A DNA stretch of 64,000 nt from Rhizobium sp. 11515TR (GCF_002277895.1 NZ_CP023000.1:1054001-1118000), one strand, 5' to 3'. Counted from the stretch's first letter, positions 35,109-44,007 are shown. The notes: a model not told the origin generated them from the sequence alone. Program-made: numbers and translations.

Positions 35109-36332
35109 ATGCAGAATGGAAGTGTAACGACGCCTTTTGGGCGGCGGCCGATGACGCTTGCCCTGCTTCGGCAACAGATCGCCGTAAATAGGATCGAGCC
35201 TGGCAAGTCGGTCGATAAATGGAAAGTCTTTCGAGACGCATCCGAAGCGCGGCAAAAGCTCGGATTGCAAGATCGTAGCCTTGCCGTGCTTGACGCTCTA
35301 TTGAGCTTTTATCCCGAAAATGAACTCCGCCAGGGTGGCCAGCTCGTTGTCTTTCCATCCAATGCGCAGTTGATATTGCGCGCTCACGGCATCGCGGGTG
35401 CCACACTTCGCAGGCATCTTGCGCTTCTCGTCGAGGCTGGCCTGATCGCCAGAAAGGATAGCGCCAATGGCAAGCGCTATGCGAGAAAAAGCCGGACGGG
35501 TGAGATCGAAAACGCATTCGGCTTCGATATCTCACCGCTGCTGCTGCGCGCCGAGGAGCTTGCGATCACGGCTCAGCAGGTCGTGGCGGAGCGAATGGCC
35601 CTTCGTCGCGCCAAGGAAAGCCTGACGATCTGCCGGCGCGACGTCCGCAAATTGATCACGGCGGCCTGCACGGAAGGCTTCGGTGGCAACTGGGCGCTAA
35701 TCGAAGACAGCTATAACACCATCGTCGCCCGCATTCCTCGTTCGCCGACGATGTCCGACATCATTTCCGTTCTCGAAGACATGGAGCTTCTTCGCGGCAA
35801 GATCATCAACCTGCTGGAAACGCAGCAAGAAATTGAAAATTATAGCACCAATGATGCCCATGATGAGCAGCACATACAGAGTTCGAATCCCGAATCTCTT
35901 AATGAACTTGAACCAAGCTTTCGAACAAAGCCGGACACGAGGTCCATAGAAAGAAGCGGGTCCCGGAAAGAAGCGATGCGAATATTTCCTTTAGCCCTCG
36001 TGCTGAAGGCGTGCCCGGAAATAAACTCCTATGGGCCGACGGGCATTATCAACAGCTGGCGAGACCTGATGTGCGCGGCGGTCGTCGTGCGATCTATGCT
36101 GGGCGTCAGTGCTTCGGCCTATCAGGATGCTTGCGAGATAATGGGGCCGGAAAACGCCGCCGCGACGATAGCTTGTATTCTCGAGCGATCAGGGCATATC
36201 AATTCGGCCGGCGCTTATCTGCGAGATCTTACATCAAAGGCGAAACGCGGTGAGTTTTCACTCGGTCCCGCGCTCATGGCATTGCTTCGAGCAAATAACG
36301 GAGACAGCAATATCATATTGAGGGTTTCGTGA
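35109..36332 (+). CDS. repC: Replication initiator RepC
   Basis: Essential initiator of repABC replicons, 407 residues from the ATG at 35109 (GAGGA 7 bases upstream). It starts MQNGSVTTPFGRRPMTLALL, matching the well-kept N-terminus of RepC proteins, with HTH-type sequence ATLRRHLALLVEAGLIARKD in the N-terminal domain. The C-terminal domain contains VLKACPEINSYGPTGIINSW and RDLMCAAVVVRSMLGVSASA. An A/T-rich stretch inside the gene at about 35815-35960 is the expected position of oriV, which in this family lies within repC. It is expressed from the repABC mRNA and controlled by the antisense RNA upstream. Confidence 0.97.
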   Translation: MQNGSVTTPFGRRPMTLALLRQQIAVNRIEPGKSVDKWKVFRDASEARQKLGLQDRSLAVLDALLSFYPENELRQGGQLVVFPSNAQLILRAHGIAGATLRRHLALLVEAGLIARKDSANGKRYARKSRTGEIENAFGFDISPLLLRAEELAITAQQVVAERMALRRAKESLTICRRDVRKLITAACTEGFGGNWALIEDSYNTIVARIPRSPTMSDIISVLEDMELLRGKIINLLETQQEIENYSTNDAHDEQHIQSSNPESLNELEPSFRTKPDTRSIERSGSRKEAMRIFPLALVLKACPEINSYGPTGIINSWRDLMCAAVVVRSMLGVSASAYQDACEIMGPENAAATIACILERSGHINSAGAYLRDLTSKAKRGEFSLGPALMALLRANNGDSNIILRVS

Positions 36333-36518
36333 TGGGTTGCTTCAGTTTCCAGGGTATCGACGATCTGCAATACGCCCTTGGAATGAGCCTCGGACGTTAC
36401 CGAGCGAACGGCGGCAGGACAGTCCTTTCCATCAATTGAGACGGCCAAAGCCGATCTTTCAGCCATGGCCGTCCATTGACCGCCGAAAGTCGGCGGCGGC
36501 CTAGATCCGCGCCTTGGA

Positions 36519-36689
36519 TTAACGGCAGACGCGTTCCTTGCGGACGACCCAGTGGCCATGAACCTTATGCTTCACCGTCTTCACGAAACAATCGTGGTGA
36601 TGACGATGAAACGGAGCTGCCTGAGAGGGGGCGCTGACGGCGACCATGGATGCCAGGGCGATCACCGAAGAGAGAAGCAGGCTTTTCAT
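36519..36689 (-). CDS. Small secreted His-rich protein
   Basis: A 56-residue protein with a clear signal peptide (MKSLLLSSVIALASMVAVSA, cut near SQA-AP) and a 31-residue basic mature part containing FHRHHHDCFVKTVKHKVHGH and two cysteines (DCFV, RVCR). GAGG precedes the ATG at 36689. The longer frame upstream to 37067 has no coding character, so the short gene is chosen. Such small periplasmic proteins are common in rhizobia and have no known function; the His cluster might bind metal. A TTACAA-TT-TTGTAA palindrome near 36774-36787 lies upstream and may be regulatory. Confidence 0.65.
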   Translation of the reverse strand: MKSLLLSSVIALASMVAVSAPSQAAPFHRHHHDCFVKTVKHKVHGHWVVRKERVCR

Positions 36690-37333
36690 ATTAAACCTCG
36701 TAAGCATTGGGGGTTGATGCTGCGCGTTTACGCATGACTTTGATGACCGATCGAGACTTAACCGAAAATGAATAGCACCCTTACAATTTTGTAATGCGTC
36801 TTGGCGATTGCAGTCATCCGAAAGCCCGCTGGCGGCGAATGCCAGAGCAGCTAGCCTTGGCTTTGAGCTATCTAGACCAGGATTGTTCTCAGCCGATCGC
36901 ATTTGTCGCCTTATCTCACGACGTTGCCCATTAGTCATGCGTGGGTGGCAGCTGAGGCCGCGCTCGCGGGCGAGCCCAAGCTTCCTTGGAAATTCATTGG
37001 TTCGGGATATCCGGTGATTGGGAAAGCTGGACGAAAATTCATCCAAAAAGCCGACAAAAATGCTCATCGGGAGGCTGTTTTACCCCGATCCTTGAGGCGA
37101 AATTACCGCTTGGGCGTGGCGCCTTTGCGTGTCTCCGAAGCCTGCATCCACGCTGTATGGCTCATGGAAGCTAACCAGGATTTAGCTTCTCTATTACAAA
37201 TTTTTCCTTGAAAATCCGTTATTTAGACAGCGCCGAATTTAGGCATGGAAAGCGAAGCATTTCGTCCGTCTTGCGTGATATAGCATGCCAAACCGACCGA
37301 TTAGTCAAGGAAATTGTCGATTAAGCACATCGC
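36690..37333. other. 644-bp region without a supported gene
   Basis: It separates the small secreted protein gene (promoter side) from the 3' end of the HIT gene. The only structured element noticed is the palindrome TTACAATTTTGTAA at about 36774-36787. Short open frames here lack ribosome-binding sites. Confidence 0.4.
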
Positions 37334-37831
37334 TCAAATCGCCCGCAGACAGAACCGCATCGCCTCGCGCAGGAGCGCGATGGTCTCCGGAACATTTGGT
37401 CCTTCAATCTCAGGCGGCTGCAGACGTTCGCAGAATTCGCGCCAGACGAACAGGGTCAGTTCCGCGCCGTCCGTTTCGGTCTCTCCCTCCCCTTCGGCAA
37501 ATTGTTCGAGGATCCGATAGCGAGCATCTTGCCAGAACAGTTTCTCCACCCAATCGTAAATGGGGATGACATGGAAGTGAAAGGTAAGTCCGGAAACATG
37601 ACCATATCGGCCGATATAGACGCGTGGAGCGCCCAGCTCCTGTTTCAATGTTGCCTGAGACAGCGCCAGCAGCGGACCGATCTCCCTAAGAGCGGCATCG
37701 GGTAGATCGAAAAGATCATTTGCGGATCTTTTGGATGCGATCATGAGATAGCCGGGAAGGGCCGAATTCGCGCGATGGCTGACAAGCCACCCATCGCTCT
37801 CGCCGATGAGAAACTGTGAAGCGTTCATCAT
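37334..37831 (-). CDS. HIT-family protein (histidine-triad hydrolase/transferase)
   Basis: A 165-residue soluble protein of the HIT superfamily, which cleaves or transfers nucleotide phosphates. The N-terminal WLVSHRANSALPGYLMIASK is the substrate-binding strand region. The triad lies in HVSGLTFHFHVIPIYDW, where the final His-x-His is present and the leading part departs from the usual H-x-H-x-H spacing. AAGGAGAGG precedes two tandem ATGs. The C-terminal 60 residues extend past the HIT core. It is isolated between non-coding DNA and a transporter remnant near the parS sites; substrate unknown. Confidence 0.8.
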   Translation of the reverse strand: MMNASQFLIGESDGWLVSHRANSALPGYLMIASKRSANDLFDLPDAALREIGPLLALSQATLKQELGAPRVYIGRYGHVSGLTFHFHVIPIYDWVEKLFWQDARYRILEQFAEGEGETETDGAELTLFVWREFCERLQPPEIEGPNVPETIALLREAMRFCLRAI

Positions 37832-37975
37832 ACCTCTCCTTGATTTCAGTTATTATTCGCCGGCTACCGACGCTTCTGGCATGGCGAAGATAACATCGCT
37901 CATGACCAGCAAGTTGAAGTTCTCCCGGCTTTTCGATGTGCTGGATCGTTGCCGTACTTGTTTCAAGGACTGTGA

Positions 37976-38092
37976 TCCGAACCTGCGACCATAGGCAATA
38001 GAATTCGCCGTAGTCAGCGCGGCGTTGGAACCTGACAGCAGTACGAACGCGACCGTTGCCGCGATGAATGCTGCGTATAACTCAAGGGACAT
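37976..38092 (-). pseudogene. LysE/RhtB-family transporter remnant, N-terminal
   Basis: The first 39 codons read MSLELYAAFIAATVAFVLLS and SGSNAALTTANSIAYGRRFG, a good match to the first helix and loop of LysE-type amino acid exporters (usually V-x-x-P-G-P-N in place of LLSGSN). After Gly39 the frame continues with unrelated basic sequence (SQSLKQVRQRSS) to a stop at 37853. About four fifths of the gene is missing. It lies 148 bp from a parS-like site and is a decayed or recombined gene. Confidence 0.7.
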
Positions 38093-38239
38093 GTCGGAAT
38101 TCCCAAGGTTCAAGGTAGCCGCAATGGAGATATCTGCGAGGGACGATCCTGGCGGGTTGGCCGGGGCCACCTTCAACACCTGGTCGGGGTAGTTCTTTTC
38201 TGGCCGGAGCGAGCCCGCTCAGCCTTGGTGTTCGCACCG

Positions 38240-38263
38240 AAACCCTGACAGCTGTCAGGGTTT
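38240..38263. other. parS-like palindrome, site 2
   Basis: The longest copy, a perfect 24-bp palindrome: the 16-mer CCTGACAGCTGTCAGG at 38244-38259 extended by AAAC and GTTT on its two sides. No T-run asymmetry, so it is unlikely to be only a terminator. Confidence 0.7.
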
Positions 38264-38370
38264 TGCAAATAACGAACGCTGGAAAGGCGGTCCTGGGAGG
38301 TTTGCGTCGCCCGGCGACCGGCAGAGAGGCAACATGCGTCGCGCTACCTCTGGCGGCCATGGGCCAAAAC

Positions 38371-38386
38371 CCTGACAGCTGTCAGG
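38371..38386. other. parS-like palindrome, site 3
   Basis: Exact CCTGACAGCTGTCAGG, 127 bp from site 2, flanked by AAAAC on the left and TTTTTT on the right. Confidence 0.7.
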
Positions 38387-38522
38387 TTTTTTGTCCGTGA
38401 AGTTCCGCCGACGGGTCGCGATAGCGGTGATGAACCGCGGTAGCTGAGAATGCCCCGCGGCCATTTCTTTCCGGGTCGGAACTTCCGTCGCCTCGAAAGC
38501 TCCGACCGGAAGCGCCGGTGCG

Positions 38523-40106
38523 TCAATGTCCCATGGATGCTTTCTTGCCGAGCGTTACGTTGCGTAACGTCAAGGCAAGGGGAATGGCGGCTAGCGAGAT
38601 CAGCGTCAGAACCCAGAAAGCATCGACATAAGAAAGAAACGAAGCCTGGTTCTGTATTTGCTGATTGATCCAGGCGAGTGCTTGTTGGTGGGAGGTCAGA
38701 ACCGAGCTTCCTTGCGCCATGAAATAGTTGCTCAACTGACCGTAGGTATCCTGATAGGCGCCGTTCGACGGGATGATATGTTCGACCAGGCGGCTTTGGT
38801 GGAACTGCTCACGATGGGTGATGATGTTGGAAATCAGCGACACGCCAATCGATCCGCCGGTATTGCGAGCGGCGTTCAGCAGCGCGGAGGCCTGGTCGGT
38901 CTTGCTGGCGGGAACCCCGTCATAGGAGGCCGAGGTGATCGGCAGGAAGATGAATGGCAGGCCGATCCCCTGCAGCATGCGGGCTTCGGCGAGATACCAG
39001 AAACCTACGGCGCTATAGACGCTGGTTACTTGATACATCGACAGGGCGACGAAGCCGGCACCGATCGCGATCAGATATTTCGGCTGTACTTTCGATGATA
39101 GGAAGCCGACCACGAACATCATCACCATGGTGACCACGCCGCCGGGAGACAGCATCAGCCCCGCCCAGGTTGCGGTGTAGCCGAGATTCTGCTGAACCAG
39201 CTGCGGCAGATATTGCGTCGTGGCGAGCAGAAGCGCGCCCGTCGCCATCATTACCAGAAAGCAGGTGCCGAACTGTCGGCTGACCAGCATCCTGATGTCG
39301 ACAGCTGGATTCTTGTGCTTCAGTTCCCAGGGGATCATCAGCAGGAAGGCAAGCGCGCAGATCACGGCTGCCGCAACGATGAAGCTGGAGCCGAACCAAT
39401 CGTCTTCCAATCCTCGGTCGAGCATCAGCTCCAGCATTCCAAGAAAGGTGGCGACGAGTCCGAAGCCGATCCAATCGAAGCCGGGCTCGTGGCTGCGCTT
39501 CAGGGCGCGCTCTTGCGCTGCTCCTGCCGGTTCCTTGATCAGCATGGCAACGGCGGCAAGCGTCAGGATGCCGACGGGACCGTTGATCAGGAAGCACCAG
39601 TGCCATGAGAAATTATCCGAAAGCCACCCGCCCAATGTCGGCCCGACCACAGGAGCAACGACAACGGCCACGCCGAACAAGGCAAAGCCCTGCCCTCGCT
39701 TTTCCGGCGGAAAGCTGTCGGCCAGAATGGATTGGGCAACCGGCACCATGCCGCCGCCACCGATGCCCTGCAGGATCCGGGCGAGCAGCAGGAATTGCAG
39801 ATTGGGCGCAAAGCCGCACATCACGGAGCTGATGGTGAAGAGCGCAAGGCAGCTGAGAAAGAAAGTACGGCGCCCGAGAAGACGCACGAGATAGCTTGTG
39901 GCCGTCACGATCACGGCGTTGGAAACGAGGTAAGTGGTGACGACCCAGGACGCTTCGTCCTGGCTGACACCGAGGCCGCCGGAAATATAATTCAGGGCGA
40001 CGTTGGCGATGGTTGTGTCAAGCACTTCCATGAAGCTGGCAAGCGCGACGACGATCGCAATGATCCAGGGGTTTGCCACCGATCTGGCGACGCCGTTCGT
40101 GCTCAC
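38523..40106 (-). CDS. DHA2-family MFS efflux transporter (EmrB type), second system
   Basis: A 527-residue drug exporter with about 14 helices. Motifs: FMEVLDTTIANVALNYISGG (motif D1), LARILQGIGGGGMVPVAQ, and motif C in ALFGVAVVVAPVVGPTLGGW. I choose a GTG start at 40106, which overlaps the adaptor stop codon by 4 bp (GTGA) and has GAGGA 7 bases upstream; an ATG at 40130 inside the adaptor gene lacks a ribosome-binding site. It is cotranscribed with the adaptor gene and controlled by the divergent TetR gene. About one third similar to the transporter at 5849-7456 by eye, so the two are paralogues but not recent copies. Confidence 0.92.
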   Translation of the reverse strand: MSTNGVARSVANPWIIAIVVALASFMEVLDTTIANVALNYISGGLGVSQDEASWVVTTYLVSNAVIVTATSYLVRLLGRRTFFLSCLALFTISSVMCGFAPNLQFLLLARILQGIGGGGMVPVAQSILADSFPPEKRGQGFALFGVAVVVAPVVGPTLGGWLSDNFSWHWCFLINGPVGILTLAAVAMLIKEPAGAAQERALKRSHEPGFDWIGFGLVATFLGMLELMLDRGLEDDWFGSSFIVAAAVICALAFLLMIPWELKHKNPAVDIRMLVSRQFGTCFLVMMATGALLLATTQYLPQLVQQNLGYTATWAGLMLSPGGVVTMVMMFVVGFLSSKVQPKYLIAIGAGFVALSMYQVTSVYSAVGFWYLAEARMLQGIGLPFIFLPITSASYDGVPASKTDQASALLNAARNTGGSIGVSLISNIITHREQFHQSRLVEHIIPSNGAYQDTYGQLSNYFMAQGSSVLTSHQQALAWINQQIQNQASFLSYVDAFWVLTLISLAAIPLALTLRNVTLGKKASMGH

Positions 40107-41359
40107 AACACGTTCCTCAAGCTTTCCCATAAGGAGGGACTGGCATCGGTGCGCACCGTCGGGACGACGGACATACCTGGGCCCAATGCGACATCACTCG
40201 GCACGTCATCAAGCTCGATCTTCACGGGAACGCGCTGGACGATCTTTACATAGTTGCCGGTGGCGTTTTCTGCCGGAAGCAATGAGAATGCCGTTCCCGA
40301 TCCCGGCTGCACGCTTGCGACATGGCCATAGATCGTGCGGCCGCCATAAGCGTCGATAGTCAGCGTTACCGGCTGGCCCGGGCGCATATGATCGAGCTGG
40401 GTTTCCTTGAAGTTGGCCGTGACCCAGAGCTTGTCCGGCACAAACATCGCCAGATTCGTGCCCGCCTGCACATATTCGCCGTCGCCGGCCGACAGCTGCA
40501 CCACTCGACCGGGCTGAGCTGCTGTCATCGTCGTGTAGGAAAAATTGAGCTTGGCCTGGTCGAGCTGGGCCTGATCCTGCTTGAGAGTTGCCTGAACGTT
40601 GGCGATCTGGAAGTCATAGGCGTCGAGCTGACGCTGCGCAGCGGTCAGCGAGGCTTGATCGGTGTTCAGTGCAGCCTGTTGCTGGTGCAATTGCGATGTA
40701 TATTGCTGCGCTTCCTGAAGAGTGCCGGAGCCGCTCTTCACCAGCCCCTGATAGCGGTCGTTTTGCTGCTGGGCGAAGACGAGGTTGGCTTGGGCCTGCG
40801 CGACCTGAGCCTTGGCCTCTTCCACATTCGCTTCCTGAACCCGCTTCTGCGCCTCCGTATTCTGGATATTGGCGTTTGCGGCAGCGACCTGAGCCTGTGC
40901 CTGCTCCAGAGCTGTTTGATAGTCGCGATCATCGATGCGGGCGATCACTTCGCCGCTCGTGACGTGCTGGTTATCGGTGACGGGGACGGAAGAAATATAA
41001 CCGGCTACCCGCGAGGTGATGGCATATTGCCGCGCAGCGATGAAGGCATCGTCGGTGCTTTCATAATGAGAGGCGTTGTCCCAATAGATAAAGGTTACCA
41101 CGGCTGCCGCAGCGAGCGCGCTTCCGCCGATCAGGAGCATCCGACGGCGCCGGGAGGGGCTGCCGGTCGCGTCCTTCTGGCCGGGATCATCCGGCGTTTC
41201 GGTTTCGTCGGGTATTCGGGTTTTGTCGCCGGGTTGCGGCGCTTCTGCCCTTTCCTGTTCGGCCGAGAGGCCGCTTTGCTCATGATTTACCTTGCCGCCG
41301 GCCGTCTTCGGCTCCAGCACGATCAATTTTCCGAGAGTCTCATCCTGAGGCGTGCTCAT
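40103..41359 (-). CDS. HlyD/EmrA-family efflux membrane-fusion protein, second system
   Basis: A 418-residue adaptor. It has an unusually long charged N-tail (about 72 residues), a membrane helix near 74-92 (MLLIGGSALAAAAVVTFIYW), lipoyl half motifs (YAITSRVAGYISSVPVTDNQ and PGRVVQLSAGDGEYV), a long Gln/Ala-rich coiled coil in about residues 150-290, and a beta-barrel with WVTANFKETQLDHMRPGQ. AGGTAGA precedes the ATG. It is the first gene of the pair with the DHA2 transporter. The promoter region contains a perfect TetR-type operator (41387-41410). Confidence 0.92.
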   Translation of the reverse strand: MSTPQDETLGKLIVLEPKTAGGKVNHEQSGLSAEQERAEAPQPGDKTRIPDETETPDDPGQKDATGSPSRRRRMLLIGGSALAAAAVVTFIYWDNASHYESTDDAFIAARQYAITSRVAGYISSVPVTDNQHVTSGEVIARIDDRDYQTALEQAQAQVAAANANIQNTEAQKRVQEANVEEAKAQVAQAQANLVFAQQQNDRYQGLVKSGSGTLQEAQQYTSQLHQQQAALNTDQASLTAAQRQLDAYDFQIANVQATLKQDQAQLDQAKLNFSYTTMTAAQPGRVVQLSAGDGEYVQAGTNLAMFVPDKLWVTANFKETQLDHMRPGQPVTLTIDAYGGRTIYGHVASVQPGSGTAFSLLPAENATGNYVKIVQRVPVKIELDDVPSDVALGPGMSVVPTVRTDASPSLWESLRNVL

Positions 41360-41386
41360 CTTCTACCTCTTTTATCACAAGGGTAT

Positions 41387-41410
41387 AAATTGAAACGAAA
41401 CGTTCAATTT
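41387..41410. promoter_or_regulatory. TetR operator in divergent spacer
   Basis: AAATTGAA-N8-TTCAATTT, a perfect 8-8-8 inverted repeat, 28 bp from the adaptor start and 94 bp from the TetR start. A plus-strand TTGACG (41416-41421) with a 17-bp spacer to TTAGTC may be the tetR promoter next to it. Confidence 0.7.
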
Positions 41411-41503
41411 AAATATTGACGTAGAACTGACCGGGATGTTAGTCAAGAGCTGCAGAGGGTGCTAAACCGCGTCCAAGCCAATCAAAAATCAGTGAGGTCC
41501 GTC

Positions 41504-42196
41504 ATGCCGCGAGAAATGGCAAAACCCCAGATTACCCCGGCAAAGACAAATGCAACGCGACGTGGTCGTCCCCCACGGGAGAGGGCGGGAGAGGTCGAGG
41601 ACAGAATTCTGCAGGCCGCCCTCCAGGTCTTCATCGCCCGAGGTTATGAGGGCGCCAGCATTGACGAGATTGCCGAGGTGGCGAGAGCCGGCAAGCCAAG
41701 CATCTATGCACGCTTCATCAACAAGGAGACCTTGTTCAGAGAAGTCGTCATCCGCTGGGCGCAAAAATCCGGCGAGATGGTGGCCTCAGCCACATCGGGC
41801 AGCATTCTTGAACGCTTCCAATCCGCAGGTGTCTTGATCGTCCAGCGCGCCATAAGGTCGGAGACCATCGGGCTCATACGCAGCGTGATCGGTGAAGCGA
41901 CCCGTCATCCGGATCTGGCAACGACGATCCACTATGCCATGCGGGCACATGGGACGGCTACCGCAATGAAACTCGTGGCAGAATTGGCGGAGGCCGAAGA
42001 ACTCAAGCCATTGCCTGCTTTCGCGCCGGCTAACCTTGAAGCCACCACCCGATACTTCATCGATCTGGTGTTGCTGCCGATGATGATATCCTCGCTGTTT
42101 CATGCCGATCTGACGCCTGTGAAGTCGCAGATGGAAGATCATGCACGCGAGGCTGCCACTTTTTTCTTGCGCGGCTGTGGCTATAGCGGCGTTTGA
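41504..42196 (+). CDS. TetR/AcrR-family transcriptional regulator
   Basis: A 230-residue repressor. The N-terminal TetR_N domain spans about residues 28-75 (ILQAALQVFIARGYEGASID, EIAEVARAGKPSIYARFINK). A C-terminal ligand domain of about 120 residues follows (AefR-like, TIGLIRSVIGEATRHPDLA). The start at 41504 has GAGG 7 bases upstream. It is divergent from the second efflux operon and probably represses it through the operator at 41387-41410, released by a pump substrate. An 8-bp hairpin directly follows the stop codon (42196-42214). Confidence 0.92.
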   Translation: MPREMAKPQITPAKTNATRRGRPPRERAGEVEDRILQAALQVFIARGYEGASIDEIAEVARAGKPSIYARFINKETLFREVVIRWAQKSGEMVASATSGSILERFQSAGVLIVQRAIRSETIGLIRSVIGEATRHPDLATTIHYAMRAHGTATAMKLVAELAEAEELKPLPAFAPANLEATTRYFIDLVLLPMMISSLFHADLTPVKSQMEDHAREAATFFLRGCGYSGV

Positions 42197-42214
42197 CGGA
42201 TTCTTCGAATCCGT
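42196..42214 (+). terminator. Hairpin directly after tetR
   Basis: A perfect 8-bp stem ACGGATTC-TTC-GAATCCGT starting at the last base of the stop codon. It overlaps the left part of an intergenic repeat. Confidence 0.5.
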
Positions 42215-42282
42215 TCCAGCTCTTTGTTTTCAAGCAATTCCGGACGGAAATCCGCCGCGCACTCTTTCTGGAACTGCTCTAA
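42199..42282. repeat. Rhizobial-type intergenic repeat, copy 2
   Basis: It shares TCGAAT, TTGTTTT, GCAATTCC, GGAA-TGCTCTAA with 1813-1908 in the same order and orientation. It fills the gap between the convergent tetR and penicillin-binding protein genes. Confidence 0.6.
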
Positions 42283-42285
42283 TCT

Positions 42286-44007
42286 TCAGTAGGCGGCGAG
42301 CAAGTTCGATCCGAAATCGGGCTCGACGCCGAGCAGCGGCGCGGCGTGGCTGATGATGTCATGGACCATGGGTGCCGCCGTGTTGGTCGCGAAGGTCAGA
42401 TTGTGTTCGCCCGTCAGAGGCTGGTCGACGAAGGCCAGCACTACGTATTTCGGGTTATTCATTGGGAACGCCGCCAAGAACGAATTGAAGCTGAGCTTGT
42501 GCGAATAAACGCCGTGAATGACCTTGTTTGCGGTGCCCGTCTTTCCGCCGACATGATAGCCGGGGACGTCGGCAGGTTTGCCAGACCCTTGCTCACCGTT
42601 CAACTGGAAGAGATAGCGGATCGTGTCGCTGGTGCTCTTCTTGACGATCATCGTCTCGGTCTTCTCCGCCTCTTCCTGTGTGCGCGGAAGGAAGGAGGGT
42701 TCGATCAGCTTGCCGCCGTCAACGAGGGCTGCGCCAGCGACGGCAGTCTGCATCGGCGTAGTGGCGACGCCGTGGCCGAAGGCAATGGTCATGGAGTTGA
42801 GCTTCTTCCAAACCTTTGGCTGGCTGGGCGCCTTCACCTCGGGCAATTCGGTCTGCATCTTCGTCAACAGCCCGAAGCGGGTCAGATAGCTTTTCTGGAT
42901 GGTCATGCCCACCTTGTCCATCATCTTGGCCGTGCCGATGTTGGACGAGTAGCGGAAGATTTCCGGGATCGACAGGACACGCCGCGGCACGTCGCGGTCG
43001 TCATGGATGGTAAAGCCGCCGTAATGCAGGGGAGAGCTGGCGTCGAAGGTATCCGTCAGTTTGACCATGCCCGTGTCGATGGCCATTGCGATCGAGAAGG
43101 TCTTGAACACCGAGCCCATCTCGTCTGTGCCGTTCGACATGCGGTTCAGCCAGCCTTTGACATCAGCCTGCGGATCGTTCGGATCGAAATCGGGGGCGGA
43201 GGCCATAGCCAGGACTTCACCGGTGTGAATGTCGAGAATGACGGCGCCTGCCGCCTGACTCTGGTATCGGCTGATTGCGTCCGACACCACGTCATGGACG
43301 ATGTTCTGGACGCGCAGGTCGATCGAAAGCCGCACCGGCTCCAGCTGGTCGCGGCTCGTCAGGCCCGTGGACGCGAGATCCGACAGACCTTGCATGTCGA
43401 GATATTTCTCCATGCCGGCAACGCCGTGATTGTCGATATCGACATAGCCGAGAATATGTGCGGCGGTTCGCCCGCCCGGATAGAAGCGCTTGACCTCTGG
43501 CCGAAAGCCGATCGCCGGAATGCCGAGCGCCAGGATTTCGCTCTGTTCTTTCGGCGTCAGCTGCCGGCGCAGCCAGGCAAAATGCGAGCGGCGGTCGGCA
43601 AGCTTCTTATAAAGAGATTTGCGGTCGATATCGGGAAAGATCGAGGCGATTTTTTCCACTGCCTCGTCCGGATCGATCACGCGGTTGGGCTCGGCAAACA
43701 TCGAGACGGTGCGAATATCGGTTGCGAGCAATTCGCCGTTTCTGTCGACGATATCCGGGCGCGCAGCGCTGACATGGTCCGGCGGAATCGCCGACGTGTC
43801 GGCCCTTGGCTCCATATCGAAATAGGTAAGCCTGGCAAAGATCGCCACATAACAGACGAGCAGCCCACCCGCGAGCATCATGATGCGAGCTTTGGCGAGT
43901 TTGGCTTTGCCCGTTGCGCGTACTGGCGGGCGCTCGCGTCCGCCCGGACCAAAGGTGATTCTGATGAGGCGACCGCTATTTGCGCCGAGGGCGTGGATGA
44001 TCGACAT
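42286..44007 (-). CDS. Penicillin-binding protein 2/FtsI-like transpeptidase
   Basis: Crosslinks peptidoglycan; FtsI acts at the division septum. It is 573 residues, FtsI-like in length, with a cytoplasmic tail, a membrane helix near 41-60 (RIMMLAGGLLVCYVAIFARL), a PBP dimerisation domain (RPDIVDRNGELLATDIRTVS) and a transpeptidase domain. Active-site motifs: S-x-x-K as GSVFK (near 299), S-x-N as YSSN (near 355) and KTGT (near 488). The main ftsI normally lies in the chromosomal dcw cluster; here the neighbours are an efflux operon and methylamine genes, so this is probably an accessory paralogue. No clear ribosome-binding site is seen before the ATG. Confidence 0.93.
   Translation of the reverse strand: MSIIHALGANSGRLIRITFGPGGRERPPVRATGKAKLAKARIMMLAGGLLVCYVAIFARLTYFDMEPRADTSAIPPDHVSAARPDIVDRNGELLATDIRTVSMFAEPNRVIDPDEAVEKIASIFPDIDRKSLYKKLADRRSHFAWLRRQLTPKEQSEILALGIPAIGFRPEVKRFYPGGRTAAHILGYVDIDNHGVAGMEKYLDMQGLSDLASTGLTSRDQLEPVRLSIDLRVQNIVHDVVSDAISRYQSQAAGAVILDIHTGEVLAMASAPDFDPNDPQADVKGWLNRMSNGTDEMGSVFKTFSIAMAIDTGMVKLTDTFDASSPLHYGGFTIHDDRDVPRRVLSIPEIFRYSSNIGTAKMMDKVGMTIQKSYLTRFGLLTKMQTELPEVKAPSQPKVWKKLNSMTIAFGHGVATTPMQTAVAGAALVDGGKLIEPSFLPRTQEEAEKTETMIVKKSTSDTIRYLFQLNGEQGSGKPADVPGYHVGGKTGTANKVIHGVYSHKLSFNSFLAAFPMNNPKYVVLAFVDQPLTGEHNLTFATNTAAPMVHDIISHAAPLLGVEPDFGSNLLAAY

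Larger units (their letters stand above)
38093..38522. other. 430-bp spacer carrying two parS-like sites
   Basis: Between the LysE remnant and the second EmrB gene. Besides the two palindromes (38240-38263 and 38371-38386) I see no gene or promoter. Confidence 0.5.
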
